Positions 12,901-26,299 are shown, numbered from the stretch's first letter. The stretch is 64,000 bases of DNA from Fratercula arctica (GCA_947846985.1 CANTUZ010000008.1:27175352-27239351), one strand, 5' to 3'. Made by a program: numbers and translations. Notes: a model not told the origin generated them from the letters alone.

Positions 12901-15900
12901 GAAATGCGTTGTTCATCACAGAATTAGTTTATCTTTTCAAGAGTTTTCTGGCTGTATGCAATCAATCATTCACATTTCACAAACTGCTGTAGGTTTATGA
13001 ATTTTCACTTCTGATACAATTGAGTTCTAACTGTGTTGCAAAATGAATACAAAACACTATCTGGAGGCAAACTGAGTGAAACCCCTCTTGTTTTATCTGG
13101 TAAAATAAAATGTTAGGTCATTAATCACCCTCCTCTTCATCACTTCTCATTTTTTCCAGCAAATGATTTGTATTCCAGCCATGTGGGGGATACTAGCAGA
13201 GAACAAATAAATCTGAACTGACAAAGCAGGAAATATTTCCTAATTACCAAGACTGCTGAAGAGGGCTAGAAAGCAGAGACAACGAAAACCCACGAAAAGA
13301 TTGCTTTGTGAATCATTTTGTTTGCTGGGCATGAGATGTGCTTATCATGTTAACTGCAGTTCTTAACTTCCTTCAAAAGACCTGTAGTCCTTCAAAAGAA
13401 CTGTAAGCGGGGGTGCCAGCAAGGACTAGGTACCCAAATACCCACGCCTTACACTTCAGAGGAGCCAGCCTCAGCTTGTAAGTGTCAGGGTATTTGTTTT
13501 GGCCTTATCTGAAAGAGAAGGAAAGGGGTCGAATTCTCACCCATTTTCCCTTTCTGTTATGGGCTGAGTAACAGACTGAGAAAATGCTGCTTCACTGCAT
13601 TGCTCTGTTTTGCCGCCCTTTTCAAATTAAGAGTAAAATATCTGACCACAGCAAGAACTTGATTATGCTTTCTAGACTTCAACCTGTCTGACCAGAACGT
13701 GGAAGCCTGGGGCATTTAGACACCTTTTCGCCCCTTCCCTAACACCCATTTTTCCATAAGACTGGAACCTGTGCCCTCTCATCAATACTAACTGGGGAGG
13801 CTACACCCAACACTGCAATAACAGTGCCATCATGAAGGCTGTATTCCCGTACCAGTACTTGTTATCATACACGTACTAAAAAATACTGTGTATAAGCTAC
13901 TGAGATATGATGACAGTATAAATCTGCCTCTGCTGTTACTGTGCACAAGAAATACTGAAGAACTTTCTTTGACCAGGACTCACATGCCCTAGAGAAATCA
14001 GGTGTGTTTCCTTTAGAGAGAGCCTTTGTTACAAAGGAACCACCAGCTGTAAGAAAAATGTCTGCAGAATAAGTAATATCCTCCACTAGGTGCTATAATA
14101 ACACCCCATAGTCTTTTAGGAGATCTTGCTGGTGGATTTGCGCTATTTTGATGATAGCTGTCGATTCACAGTTCCTCAGACCATTTGACAATAGGGCCCC
14201 TCCTGTGTTATATAAAGCATGTACTTTAGCTTTAAAAGCTCAAACCGTTAATCAAATTCGAAATACCAGAGTGGAAATTTCAAATCACTGTCAGTATGAC
14301 TTCACTCACGTCTTCAGGTCTGACAGTCTCAAAAATACTTTCTTAGCTAGACAGTATCAAATGGAATTAGCTTAAATACAGTGGTAAGAATTTATAATAA
14401 GGAACCATTTTTATTGCTTTATTCTCTGCTCACACGGAGAGCGCTACGCTGAGCCATGTTTTCACTGGTTTTGCTTTTTTCAGTGGAAGTCTTAAACTAT
14501 CTTAATCTTCACCATTTTGGTTTTCAATGACAGGACAGATATTTTTAGGGTTTTAAAATAAAATTGACTGATAATAAACTAAGATTTTAAAAAATCCTGA
14601 AAACTGCTACATGACATTCAGCTTTTGACATTTAAGCTGATTCAGTTTCTCATGACTAACATTGGATTGTACCACAACATATTTCATGGCCAATCTTTAA
14701 CACTCTTCCCAAATAAATAAATGTAAAACAGAATTCATCAACCCAAAAAAGCAGATTTCAAGATTCCATATTTCTACTTCCCATTCAGGAAACAAACCCC
14801 ATGAGGTAATTAAGGTTCCTGTCATCATTATCATTCAGAGAGGAATCCAACTATGATTGAGATGAATCAGAAAGCTTTTTATTTTTTCAATTGCATAAGT
14901 ATTTCCTGAGATTTTGTCCATCAGAGTCTCTCTCTAATGGACATAGATGCTTAGAGATAATTTTCTTTGCACGGGTCCTGCAAGAGGGGAGGACAACTTA
15001 AGTTTGAGCATTCAATAGATTCTGCAAGTGTTACCAGTTTCTGAGTATCTGCCAAAAAAAACCACCAGGGAAGCAAAGGCAAATGCAGGGGGTCCTCAAT
15101 GTGAAGGGAGAGCTTCAAACCAAGTGCAGTTGAGTTCTGTCACCTTGCTCTAGAGATTCAGGTGAAGGGCTTGAAGACCTATATCCCTCTCATCCATCAT
15201 GCAGCAAGCCCAGGACATGGGTCTTACTAGCCTGAAAATGTGATGCTACCCCCATGGCCACAGACATGGGATAACTGGGTTTGTCTATCTGCCTGATTCC
15301 AGGCGTGGCCAAATCTTTATCAGACCTCTCTTTTTTTTTTTCTTCAGTAATCCAGCTCCCATTATGAAATCAGGAACTTCTGAGAGTCCTTAATGAGATG
15401 CGCTAAAGGGAGTAGCAACCAGTTCAGGTGCAATTGCCAGTCTCAGAGGTTTCCTGTTGAAATCCATTTGGCATGGTCATTCATCCATATTCCTGAATCT
15501 GCCAAGAGTGACTCTTACCATGCTTTACATCCATGCAAAAGGTAAACTCCCAATCTGAAACTCTACACCTAGCTAGTTCATTACTAGACTTTTATGGTCA
15601 GGATAGGGTGTTATATTACAGCTGCCACCGTCCAGCTACGGTGAGTCCGCTGAAATACAGTTTCAAGCAAAACTTAAATCCACTAGTCACCGAAAGCACA
15701 AACCTCTCATAACAGCATTATATAACAAACATAAACCTCTCAGCGCGCTAATGCAATTCACAGGTGATACTAAATTAAAAATTCTGAACACTGCAAGAGT
15801 AAAGAAACAACACAAAGGGTACCCAAGATTAAAATTTTCAGAAAATAATTAAAGGAAGAGCATCAAAGAACGCAAACAAACCAGGAGAGGAAAACAACTG

Positions 15901-18900
15901 AAAGATGAAAATCCAAGATGTGATATTGAAAGATAGAAAGGAATAATATATGGAGACATGAATTAATGATATAGTGAAGAAAAACAAAAGGTGCTTTAGA
16001 CATCTTTTAAGCTGCAGAAGAGAAAAAGCAAGGATATGAAAATGCCATGGTGAAATCCTGTTTTCATTTTAGAACAACAGATTTCCAGAACAAAAGTTAC
16101 AAAATGGAGTTTAACAAAAAATTTTAAAAAGAAAAAAAAAAAACAATGAAAGAACCACAGCATGCAATTCACCAAAAAAGATTAAATAAAGCAATTACCA
16201 AGCAAAAGCATGACAACAACCCACAAAATAGTCAAAGAACATTAATGCATGGAATAATAATAATTTACTATGGCACATGAAAAATAATGAAATAAAATCG
16301 GAAGAGGGAAGGCTGAATTTTAGGAAACAATTCTGAAAGTGAGTTTACTAGAATGCTTATGAATGTTGCAAAGCATTGGAATCAGCCCATCAACTGGGAC
16401 TTAAACATGAAATATACATGTGTAAGTGGCATCTCTAGTACATTTCTTAATCTATTTTGACAAATGTATGTAAATACCTGGTGAACAAGTGAATCCGTAT
16501 CCTATTTGATGAACTTTATCTTTAAGGGAATAGTCAAGAATTCAGTTATTTCTGAACTATTTGTAGGTAAGGACAACTTAATACTCATGCAAATACTCTG
16601 ATGAATATGCAACAAGTGAAGTGTTCACAAGTATTTCCTGAAAACTTCTAGTTAGGGACTCATCCAGTTAAAGAACAGAAATATCACTTAGCTGTGTTCA
16701 CAAAGCAAATGCCAAATTGCAAATCATGAATACAGTATGTAATGAGCCCTGCACTCCTTCTGTAGGCTAACATAAAATAATTCAAATAAAGGTAACACCA
16801 AATTAAGATCCATTTACAGATAACCCTAGAATAAGATAGACTGACAGTTTACAAAATTTTTTTTTTTCTTTACTGGCAAAAACCCTCTTTTTCATGTATA
16901 TCAAAGCTACGTAGTATTTACTGAGCTACACAATTTACTACATAACTACTCAGAGGTCCTTCACCAGAAAGCCATGCACTGGCTCAAGCTTATCCTGTGC
17001 AGACAGGTATTGCATTGCAAATCTTACCAGAAAACATTGGTCCAAAGGTCTTCTCCACCAACACTCAGGAGACAGCACGTATACAGGGTCTTTGGAAGGT
17101 CCTGCTCTGACTGCCGCTTGAGGAAATTTGAGATAGATTATGTCACTTGCTCTGTTATTGAATAGTACAATCAACCTAAAACTTTTATTCAGGGGACAAA
17201 CTAATAAATCACAGTAGCTTCAGTAAGCTTGACAAGCTTTCACTTTCCTACTTACATTTGTTGTGACTCAATGCAGGAATTTTAAGGATGGCCACATAAT
17301 GTAATGCCGGGCTGACCTTCCCAGTCAGGAAGGGCTCCCCAGTAAGCACTGAGATGACCTAACCTTTAGAGAGGACACCAAAAATAAAATGAGGATGAGC
17401 TTAGGCTATGTGATGGATGCTGTGGAACAGGATCCAGGCAATATTGTGTGTACTGTGCATACTGGGAATCTGACTGAAAACTAGTGCTGTGGCTTACTCC
17501 CATTTTACATAAAATTACACAGCTTGTGTATGCATCAAGCCTGACACCAGTTCAGAGGGCTGAGCAGAAGAGTGCACACGTAACCTTTTAATGAGCAACA
17601 CAAGTGTTACGAAAAGAGAGTGATGGAGATAAAGTGAGCTTTTATAATTGCTAGTTTAATGGTATATAAGATATTAAACATGAAATTAGAAGCATAACAC
17701 CAAGGTTTATGTAAAAGATAGTATTGATAAGAATAACAAACTCACAAAACCCTTAACAAACTAGACACCCTCCCCTGCATTTTAGTTGAACACTTCCACG
17801 GAAGCTGGACTGATGTATGACCTACCAAACCAATTACGCTATTGTTGCAACAGGGACAAAGGAAAAAAAAAAGACTAAAATGTTCCCCATAGCAGGACCG
17901 GAGCAGCAGCTCCTGGGGTGACCCACTCCCTTTTTCCTGATACACCACCCGTCCCTGTGAAGACAGACAGGTTCTTCAGGGATCCTCTGCAGAGCAATGG
18001 CACAACAAAGTACAATCAAAACTTAATACTTTAATGCAGATCGGGCCGTTTTAATGAGCTGACCCCAACACCAGTCCCAAGGGCACACACCTGCCCCACA
18101 GAATGGTGCACCAGGAGTTAGGCTTAGTGGGCACCGGTCACAAAATAATAACCCAATCGCAGCTTTGGGGGATAAATCTGCCTCTGTCTGTCTCATTCTG
18201 ACATGATTATTTCCCTTTCTTCACTTTCAATCTCTAAGTGATTTGAAAATTAGGAAGGAGTAAAGTTTGGTACTTTGAAAATGAATGTGATGCCTGAGAA
18301 GAGCACTGCAAGGCAGCCTTTCTCCAGAGCAGCAAGTGCCCCATGCCTCAAGTTGGGGCATATCCAGCTAAAAGTTAGTAGCGAGATGTGTTCTGGGAAA
18401 TGTTAAATGGGTCATTTGTCAGAGACTTCTTGTCTGAATAGGTAAATTGCAGTGAAATTCATTGTATGGCAAAGATGCGTAAGGGAAGAATACCGTGTTC
18501 TTTCTAAAGGGAGACTTAAGGTCAATCCTGGTACGCTGCAATCAGTAATATGTGTTAGTAAGGCTCATAAAATAAGAGCAAAAATTAAGTCCTACAATAC
18601 CTGAAGCTTTGCTGCACCACACAAGTTCTGGTTTGCTCCTTCCATCCCTCCTTCCACCCTCTGACCTAGGAAAGGTAGCACAAAGCCACCAAAATCATTG
18701 AATAGGGCAGGGAAACCTAATTTTCTTCATGATCCCCAGGATTTCCCATGCCTTATGTACAACAGCGATAAATCAGTGATGTTATTTTCACTCTTACATA
18801 GAGAAATTAGTGTCTTAATGATTATTGTAGTTGTGCTGTGCATTTACATTATAACTATCTTTTATTATCACTTAATGATCTTTCTGTTGTCTAAAAAAAA

Positions 18901-21500
18901 CTGGAGTGATTGACTTTGGTTTTGGTTGTTGTTGCTTCTATTTACACAGTATTGAAGCAGTTGCCAAGCAGGGCATAATAAATCTAAATTCTGACATAAT
19001 AAATAGATAATGCGTTGTAATTGGATTATTTGTAGACTGTCTCAGTCAGCAGAAATTTGCATAACACTCAGAAAGACTGCTGCAAATATCAAAAATAAGC
19101 AAGAGAGCTAATTAAAGGTTTTGTTTACATCTAACAACCTGAAAACACAGTAAAGAAGGAATTAAACGTGTACCCTCTCCCTAATTTTCTTAGGAAAGCT
19201 TACTCGAGACCTTGTTTTAAAATGGCTGCCTCTTCACTGATTATAATGTATGTTGTTAGACGATGGAAAGTAGAAGATGCCTAATATGTGATCTGTGAGA
19301 ATAGAGATTACTACCCAAGGTTATAGAATTGATGACTCTCATAACTATTCTTCCCCATCAAAACCAAAATTTAAAACTTTATCACTAGCACAAAAAGGAT
19401 AATGTAGCCAATTCCAGTACCATGTACTAAAACTTTTTTTAATTGATAGATATATATCAACAGATTGATAGACATATGTGTTCATGCAGATGATCACTGA
19501 ATTAAAACAGAGAAGTCCATTTAGTTGTCAACCTGACACATACAAGCCTTTGTGGCTTCAAATGCTCATGGTCTGTACCCTGAAACGGGATTTCTTATAG
19601 ATTTTTTCTGGTTTGGAAGTCTGGCTTCAAGAATCAACACTACAATGAACGTGCAGGAATAATTAGACCTGAGAAAGGCCTCTAGATACCACTGTAACAA
19701 CTTTTAGGCCTTTAAATAGAACAAAATAGTGAATCTAGTTTGCTTTTATTTTTGATTTAAAACCAGAAATAAAAACACAATAAAACAAACTAAAAATGTT
19801 AGTGATGATTTAATTATGTATGAACTTTGGTCCAGATCAACAGATTTCCTAAGGGAGTTGAGTGAATAAATGTCTTCTGGTGATTCGGAGATTGCCTTTG
19901 AGCTCAGTTGTTGGGAAATCCTACATAACTCCCCATCACAGCATCACAAATATGCACGCTGCTATCTGAGAAGCACTAGATTTAGGTTTTCTTCAGGTGT
20001 TCAGGGAGAATGAAAGTGTGGAGACATATTGGCTTTTAAAAATAACTATCTTCAGGGTGGCTGTTGCTTTTTGATGCCTTACGGAGTTGGTTACGGTCTG
20101 AAACTTTTACCTAGAGAGCTATTGCAGGAGAGAGCACCAACCGCACACCGGTCTCTTCTTCAAGAAAATTAAGATACTTAACCTGCCTCATAGTGACCCC
20201 TCTGCCTGAAAGCGATCGCACAAATAGCCCTGACTAGACTTGTACTTTACAGTACTTATTATGGAGTTCTTTATAACTTGGATTATGATGTTCTTCTGTG
20301 ATTGTAGTGTTTTTCCTCTCAAAGAAGTACTCCATGTCAACACATTAAGAATGTTAAGATGACTTGCATCAGTTGCAGAAATGGATTGCAACTCTGGTAA
20401 CAAAAGAATCTTAACCTGCCACTGTTGCTGTAATTTATGTAAACCTTTAAAAAAAGCAACATCGGAGCTGGGAGAAGCTATTTCAGTGACATATCACTGC
20501 GTGCATCATAATCTTATCCCATGTCAGTAAGGGCAATGTGTCTTTTCTGTTCTGTCATGGGCCATACTGAGTCAGAGGTAGTTAGTTTAGACTACCTCTC
20601 GCAGCCCTGAATTATCTTAACCATCCTACAATAGTCTATTTGATATACACTTTTGTTTAGGTGTAAGGAAAATACTGATTGGGACTAAATGAAGGTTATA
20701 GTAACTCTCCCTAGGAAATATTGTCTTTTTAAAGTTCTTGAGAAGAATCAACGGCTGGAGTGAGGGTCTGGTCCCTGAGTAGCAGCACAGCGAGGCCTTT
20801 CAGAGACATCAGGATACGCCCCCTTGCCCTCCTGCTCCCACCTCAGAGGAGTGCGAATCTCTCCTGTGATCCTTCAAATAGCTAACGCACGGCTTGATGC
20901 CTGCTAGGATGCCCCTGTAAACTTACACTTTGGAAACTCCATCCAATCCAAGGTCTTTATGTTCAGTTTTCTAATAATTCAAGAAAAAAACCCAAATATT
21001 TTAGAATCTCTCATCAAAATTGTGTCCCATGAGTATCCAAAGTTTCAGTATAGTCTCAAGAGGGAAGAATGGTGTTAAATAGGATTAAAAGTTAATGAAA
21101 TATTTTATGACAGTATTTTACCATAGCAACTGAAAGTTAGATCTGAGCATTGTATAAATATTAATATTACTCACCTCATCTCAATCACTAAAGGACTTGG
21201 GGAAGGTGTACGGAGGGGGAATCTCATTTTTATGGTTCTAAAATTCAAGTGTGAAAGAGGAAGAGAGATTAGGTTATAAAAATAAGGCACTGCATAACTT
21301 GCCTAATGGCCTGTAATCTGGAAGTACAGCTGCAGTGGGCTTTTAAACAGGTGCTCTGACTATGGAGCATAACAAACATGTTAGGCTTTGTAGTGCATTT
21401 AATATCTTATAAACAGCTAGGCTAATTTGGGCAAGGCTAATGGATTAGCTCAAATGGTACTTATGTAAAAGCTCTGCGATTATATCTGTGGATGTTAAAG
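6991..21500. other. Long unique non-coding stretch
   Basis: These 14.5 kb hold no supportable gene and no clear young repeat. Open frames are at most about 100 codons and unrecognised. Sub-regions at 7290-7500 and 8480-9120 have dense ATTA/TAAT cores and few low-complexity runs, and 19000-19140 adds an ATTTGCATA and a TTGTTTAC motif, so all three are candidate conserved non-coding elements. At 11125-11160 the text CTCCACTGAAGTTAATGGA resembles a motif of very old amniote repeats. An A12 run lies at 16132-16143. A GGGTTAGGGTTGGGG stretch near 11757 is too short to be an interstitial telomere array. Confidence 0.6.
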
Positions 21501-21529
21501 CTAAAATTCCTGTACTCTGAGTTCTCCAA

Positions 21530-22630
21530 GCTGCACGTCTCAGAGCAGAGCCTGCTTCAGGCACAGGCAATGCCTGGACGCTGCGGCGGATTCTCAGCAC
21601 CTGCCCGGTCAATGCAACAGGGACATGGAGTTGCTCCGGCTTCTGATCACTGGGTTTATTTTTCGATCCTGTAGCCGTATAGTCTCTTGTCACAGCAAAG
21701 AGTCTGAAAATGAGCTTGGTGGCTTGCGGTACTCTGTCTGCTGTCATTTAGATTTGCCTCCTCTTCAGAAATCTGTGACTATGTGCTTTTTCAAGTGGAA
21801 ATCTAGTGAGTATTATAGCCTGTCCCTATGTTTTATATTTTCTGAGGTTCACTTTATCAGGATACTGCAAGCCCCTGATGCCTTGAGACTAAGTGGGCTA
21901 TACTTCTAAACAAGAAATAAAAATTTAAAAAAGCAAACGAAGACCAATTCAACTGTGGCGTAAGATGTCTTTCAACGGTGTTAGGACTAATGAGGGGAAG
22001 TGATCAGAGGATTTTTGTGTGTCTGAAAAAACAGAGTGAAAAAACCCAGGGCGGTGCCATGTCCCGAACAGCATTGGTCTTGTTTGGGACAGCAGCTCCT
22101 CGGGTTGTTAACACCGTGAACACTGTCCGCAGATGCTGGGCCTCACGAGTGCGGGACAAGTCCCAGCTGCTGCTACCTGTGCCTGGCTGCCCGCCCGCCC
22201 GTCTGGCAACGACGGTCTGCACGGGAACCCGCTCCTCGGTCTCTGTTTTGTTCTGCCCAAGTCACACTTTATGCCTGTGATTAAAATCATGCTCCCTATG
22301 GGCATTAAAAATGAGGTGTTTAAATATTTTATTAACTAGATCGTAAAGCCAACATCCGAAGGGGTGAGCCTGCACAAGGCGGTAAGATACACTGCCCCCG
22401 GCTGTGCTCTGTGGCTGCACCTTAGCTAATTAATCCTGCTGAGAGGTCAGCAGAGCAAAAAGAGAAAGGATATGTTGGTTTAGGACAGACCGTAAGATAA
22501 AAGTAGATTATGTGGATTTAGGGGGGACAGGGCGAAAGAAGTAAATGTTTCATAGGAAATTATGGTGCTATCCCAGAGGCCCAAACTGGAACTGGAGCCC
22601 CACGTCCCCCGCGGTGCCTGCAGGTACCTG
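21530..22630. promoter_or_regulatory. CpG-enriched patch (possible orphan CpG islet)
   Basis: CpG dinucleotides are rare in most of the window but cluster here. By hand count, 22081-22240 has about 65% G+C and 13 CpGs in 160 bases, an observed/expected ratio near 0.8, with further CpGs at 21535-21680 and 22340-22630. A good splice-donor match, GCG|GTAAGA, sits at 22381/22382 just downstream of the core. CpG islands in vertebrates often mark promoters, including those of long non-coding RNAs, so a plus-strand first exon ending at 22381 is possible. No TATA box and no recognisable protein are present. Alternatives are a decayed GC-rich retrocopy or LTR fragment I do not recognise, or a simple local GC fluctuation. 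Confidence 0.3.
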
Positions 22631-24620
22631 CACAGGATGCAGACGTAGCTTCAGGATTTGTAAAGAACAATATATTTTAAAAAGTCACCTTTTTAATAAG
22701 ATTTTTTTTAATCACTGGGGTTTTTTTTGTCAGAATGAATCTGTATGCTCTAGATGACATTCAATTCAAATGTAATAATAATTTTCAGTACACCGTTTTG
22801 GATGCGTACTGTAGTTCACTGCAGAGTCAGAAACAGTTAAGCGACTCAAATATTTTTGGAGGTTCTGGGAGTTTTTCTAACAGCTAACACATTTAAGTTT
22901 TAATATTTATGCTCAGTTGAATTTTGACGCTTAAAATATCAGGAAGTGATGTGACCTTTTAAGATTTCTATTTTGTTTTTATTTGGATCGCTGCTGTTCT
23001 TTCAAGCATCTGTTTGGTGGCATACTGTGGAGGAACACTTATTATTAGATTGTTTATTTTAAGAACACTGATATAATAGATATATCATTGTTAGTTGAAA
23101 TACGAAATATAAAAAGTAGGACATAAGGCCGGCGACTCAACTACATGTTTCTGGGAGGCGTCTTAGTGAATCCATTTCTTACTCCATTTGTTCCACAAAA
23201 GAAGAGAAGTAGGTTCTTTCATTGCTACACTAATGCCACATGAGCCATTCTGATTCAAATATATAGAGTTTCAGATCTGATGCTGAAATCCAAAAGAACA
23301 AAGAGATTAAAAGTGTGCCACAACTTCCATGTGGTGTTTCCCATTTACGGAAGAATATTATAAGAGAAAGAGATTAACCTGCTCATGCTGTAAAAATTCA
23401 AAGGTTAAGCCCAAAGGATTTAAAGCAAGCACACACGGTGGCTTAAGCCAGAAAACAGTTTCTAGCTGTGAATCCCAGAGTTATAAAGACACTTATCTGA
23501 GCCCAATTAAGTTCCTTGAACTCTAGATGTCTCTAAATGGATGTATATAAATCTCCCTGAAATCCTGTAGCAAACCAACAGCAAAATATCTGCTATTCTA
23601 ATGACCGCGTGATTTAAGTCACGCTCCTTTCTGCCAACAAGATATAGTGGCAGCATAACACTCAATCCTGGTGCTGTATCACTTTTTAACATATTGCATC
23701 ATGGATATACTACTCAAGATCACTTTAGATCTTGTGTGTGCTTCATTATGCAATCTTAAAAGCCTAAAATATGATATAATGGAACATTTGACTCAAAGAT
23801 AAGGAAAACAGTACGCTGCACTTTGTAGCCATTTGATATCCTGACAGGAAAGGGAACTGACACATGATAAAGAAATAAATAGCACTAGCAGTGAATTATG
23901 GCTAGCACGGATCCATTCATGCATTATTTAACCGGTATCATGACAGAGTTCACTTTAGAATTGGCCAGGCCACCCTTTTGCATTCCTTCAAATAGACTTG
24001 TTTCCTGCGTAAAGAACTGACAGGAGCAAATAAAATGAAAATATACATGCAAATGATAGGCAGAAGTATGAAATAACAAACCCAAGGGCAAATGCACTCA
24101 TCCTGTCAATTCCCAAACCATGAGGGAAATAAAGTATTCAAACATTACGGTGATTCATAATGTACAAGGGGCAGATAATGTAAAGCAGCTGTGATGAACC
24201 TCTATCACACAGGACATAGAACTTCCCTGAATTATGTTTTCCTTCTTTCAGGTAAAGACTTTTATGAAAAACAGTTTTTTAAGCGAACATTGAGGGAAAA
24301 TCCAGCGCTGTCTATGTTAAATCACATTATGGTTAGTTATCCTCACTGTCCAGATCATAAGTCTGTAACAGTTTCTTTGATTAACAAAGTCACTCGAGCA
24401 CCTTGATTCTTTCTGTTAAACATATTTGCTACTTCTTCTGATGTTCCTATAGCTGCAGAACCGTCTTCAATTTGTTAACACCCGAAAGTTAAGAGAAAGC
24501 AGTAAGTTGATTAATGATATGTAAAGGGGAAATTCAAGAACATCAATCCAGGAGATCCTTCCTTGTGCAAAGAAGGGATCTTCCATAGGCTCAGGGCTTG
24601 AGAGTTAAAATCAGAGAGCA
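22631..24620. other. Unique non-coding DNA with one exon-like segment
   Basis: No recognised gene is present. At 24252-24331 a pyrimidine-rich acceptor (TTCCTTCTTTCAG) is followed by 80 open bases and a donor-like G|GTTAGT, an exon-like arrangement described among the findings. Otherwise the region is AT-rich with isolated motifs only, including an ATGCAAAT octamer at 24047 that is expected by chance. Confidence 0.5.
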
Positions 24621-24624
24621 ACAA

Positions 24625-24656
24625 GGGGGAAAAAAAAAAAAGGGGGGGGGGGGGGG
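24625..24656. repeat. G5-A12-G15 homopolymer block
   Basis: Five Gs at 24625-24629 run straight into twelve As (24630-24641) and then fifteen uninterrupted Gs (24642-24656). The strand is purely purine over 32 bases. Such runs are unstable in replication, can form G-quadruplex or triplex structures, and are error-prone in sequencing, so the exact lengths should be treated with care. The minus-strand frame at 24511-25005 reads through the block as a run of prolines and phenylalanines, which argues that this 164-codon frame is accidental. Confidence 0.9.
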
Positions 24657-24714
24657 AACCCACAAGTATTTTCTTCTGTTTACCATTTTCTATTGGCTGG
24701 CTTAGGTGTCCCTG

Positions 24715-24920
24715 CAGGCGCCAGGCTGGTGATGGCCCAGCTTGTCCTGAGAGTGCCCGGACGTTACACCGCCACCAGCGCAGTCTGCCTCTGCCCTCCC
24801 TGCCCATCCTGCCTGGTTCTCGCTGGGCACAGCACTGACCCTCTGACATTGCGTTTGTGATCCCGTGTCGTGGATCCACCTTTGTGAAGGTGTTCATTCC
24901 GTTGCTGCTTTCTCGTTTTT
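24715..24920. other. Second small CpG-rich patch
   Basis: About eleven CpGs fall within roughly 200 bases next to the homopolymer block, against a CpG-poor background. G+C is clearly raised over the first 130 bases. There is no recognisable gene or repeat. It could be a fragment of a GC-rich mobile element with the purine block as its edge, or an unmethylated regulatory patch; the sequence alone does not decide. Confidence 0.3.
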
Positions 24921-26080
24921 TCAGTGCTGTTAATCTTGAGACATCCTGGCTACCTGTGTTATTTTTTAAATTACTATTTGGAGTTTGACACAAATTCTTT
25001 TTCATTTGTTTCCTACTTTCTTGATAATTTTAGCAACTGAAATAGATTTCATGACTTTATCCTTTGGTGCTTCACTTCAGATATGTAAATACAAAGAACG
25101 TTTAGCTAATGCCTGTTCAAAATACAGAACACTAATAGTAGAAAACTCTTTTCTTGATTAATTCATCAAGCATGGATCTTTGCACAGAGTATCTGAGGTT
25201 TTGTAGTATTAATCTGAGTTGGTGCTGATAAAATGAGAATATGTGAGGTTTCACAACAAGAACATAAATTCCAATTAACAACCCAACAGAAGAAAGAATT
25301 AATTCAGTAGACTATGTATGCCAAAAGAATGTTGCAGTTGTAGCTGTTGATGTAATAAATATTATAAATATTTTTTACATTTTCATAGTCTCCACATGCC
25401 AGTAGCTAAACAAGGTTGAGAAAAAAAATCAATAATAAATTACACTCTTTGCAAGCATTAATATATATTCCTGTTACTTCTACAGCCCATATACAAGAAT
25501 GCAAAATAATAAATCATAAAGCTTGTTTCATTTTTCCATTTGGCCACCACCCAAACAAAAACAGGTGGAGAGATTAAAAAAGGTTATTAGAGATTTTTTT
25601 TCATTCTGTCTGTCCCTTCATTGTTTCCTTGATAGTGCTACTATTTTCATTTTCACATACAACACAGTTGTTTGTGTCCAATTAGAGTTTTGTAATTTAT
25701 GGAATACTAGCTCTGGCAACAGAGTGTGATTATATACACGACACTAACTCCTCTGGATATACAAATGCAGTCAAAAAATAGTAGTACTCCTAGCTAGAGG
25801 ACTTTATCCAGTGCAGAAATTGTGTCTGTGATATAATATATGCAATTAATTCCAGACAAATCCACAGAAGTTCGTGATGCTCTTCAGGGCACATGAAGGA
25901 AGGAGAAGTATTGGAAAGGAGGTGAAAAGAATTGTGGGGAAAAAAAGTGGGGAAAGAGCAGAAACAGGACCAGGAGTTTCATCTATGCATTTAAATAAAG
26001 TCTTAGCAAGGAGACGATACAGTCATTTGTCACTTCCCATACACACAGAGGGCCGAACCATAAAAGGAAAATTCAAATTG
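24921..26080. other. Unique AT-rich non-coding DNA
   Basis: Nothing recognisable is present apart from short A/T runs. Open frames are short, and one of them (25874-26218, plus) is extended by the serine-coding TCC tract that follows, so it is not a gene candidate. Confidence 0.6.
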
Positions 26081-26082
26081 GG

Positions 26083-26167
26083 CTCTTCCTCCTCCTCCGC
26101 AACCTCTTCCTCTTCCTCCTCCTCCTCAACATACTTCTCTTCCTTTTTCTCCTCCTTCCTTTTCTCT
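26083..26167. repeat. Pyrimidine-rich (TCC/TCT)n imperfect microsatellite
   Basis: The plus strand is almost entirely C and T for about 85 bases, with TCC and CTTCCT units broken by a few purines (GCAA, AACATA). On the opposite strand it reads as a glutamate-rich or arginine/lysine-rich frame, and on this strand as polyserine; all of these are artefacts of the repeat. Homopurine-homopyrimidine tracts of this kind can form intramolecular triplexes and vary in length between individuals. Confidence 0.85.
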
Positions 26168-26299
26168 GTGAAAAGACAGATACTGGTTTCACACTGGGGA
26201 GGCTGCTGGTGCTTGTGAGAGGGAGCCATTGGGTGCTGGGACCAGGTCTTGGTAGAAGTTGAGGGGTAGGAAGAGGCACTGCAGCAGAGGGATGCCCCT

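Noticed and set aside
15622..15640. Possible 19-base micro-exon between CAG and GTGAGT
   Set aside because: The donor match is good but there is no pyrimidine tract before the acceptor and no supporting neighbour exon.
24511..25005. 164-codon minus-strand open frame
   Set aside because: It reads through the A12-G15 block as runs of proline and phenylalanine, has no known domain, and owes its length to the CpG-rich patch having few stops.
25874..26218. Polyserine and glutamate-rich frames around 26.1 kb
   Set aside because: They are translations of the TCC-rich simple repeat in different frames.
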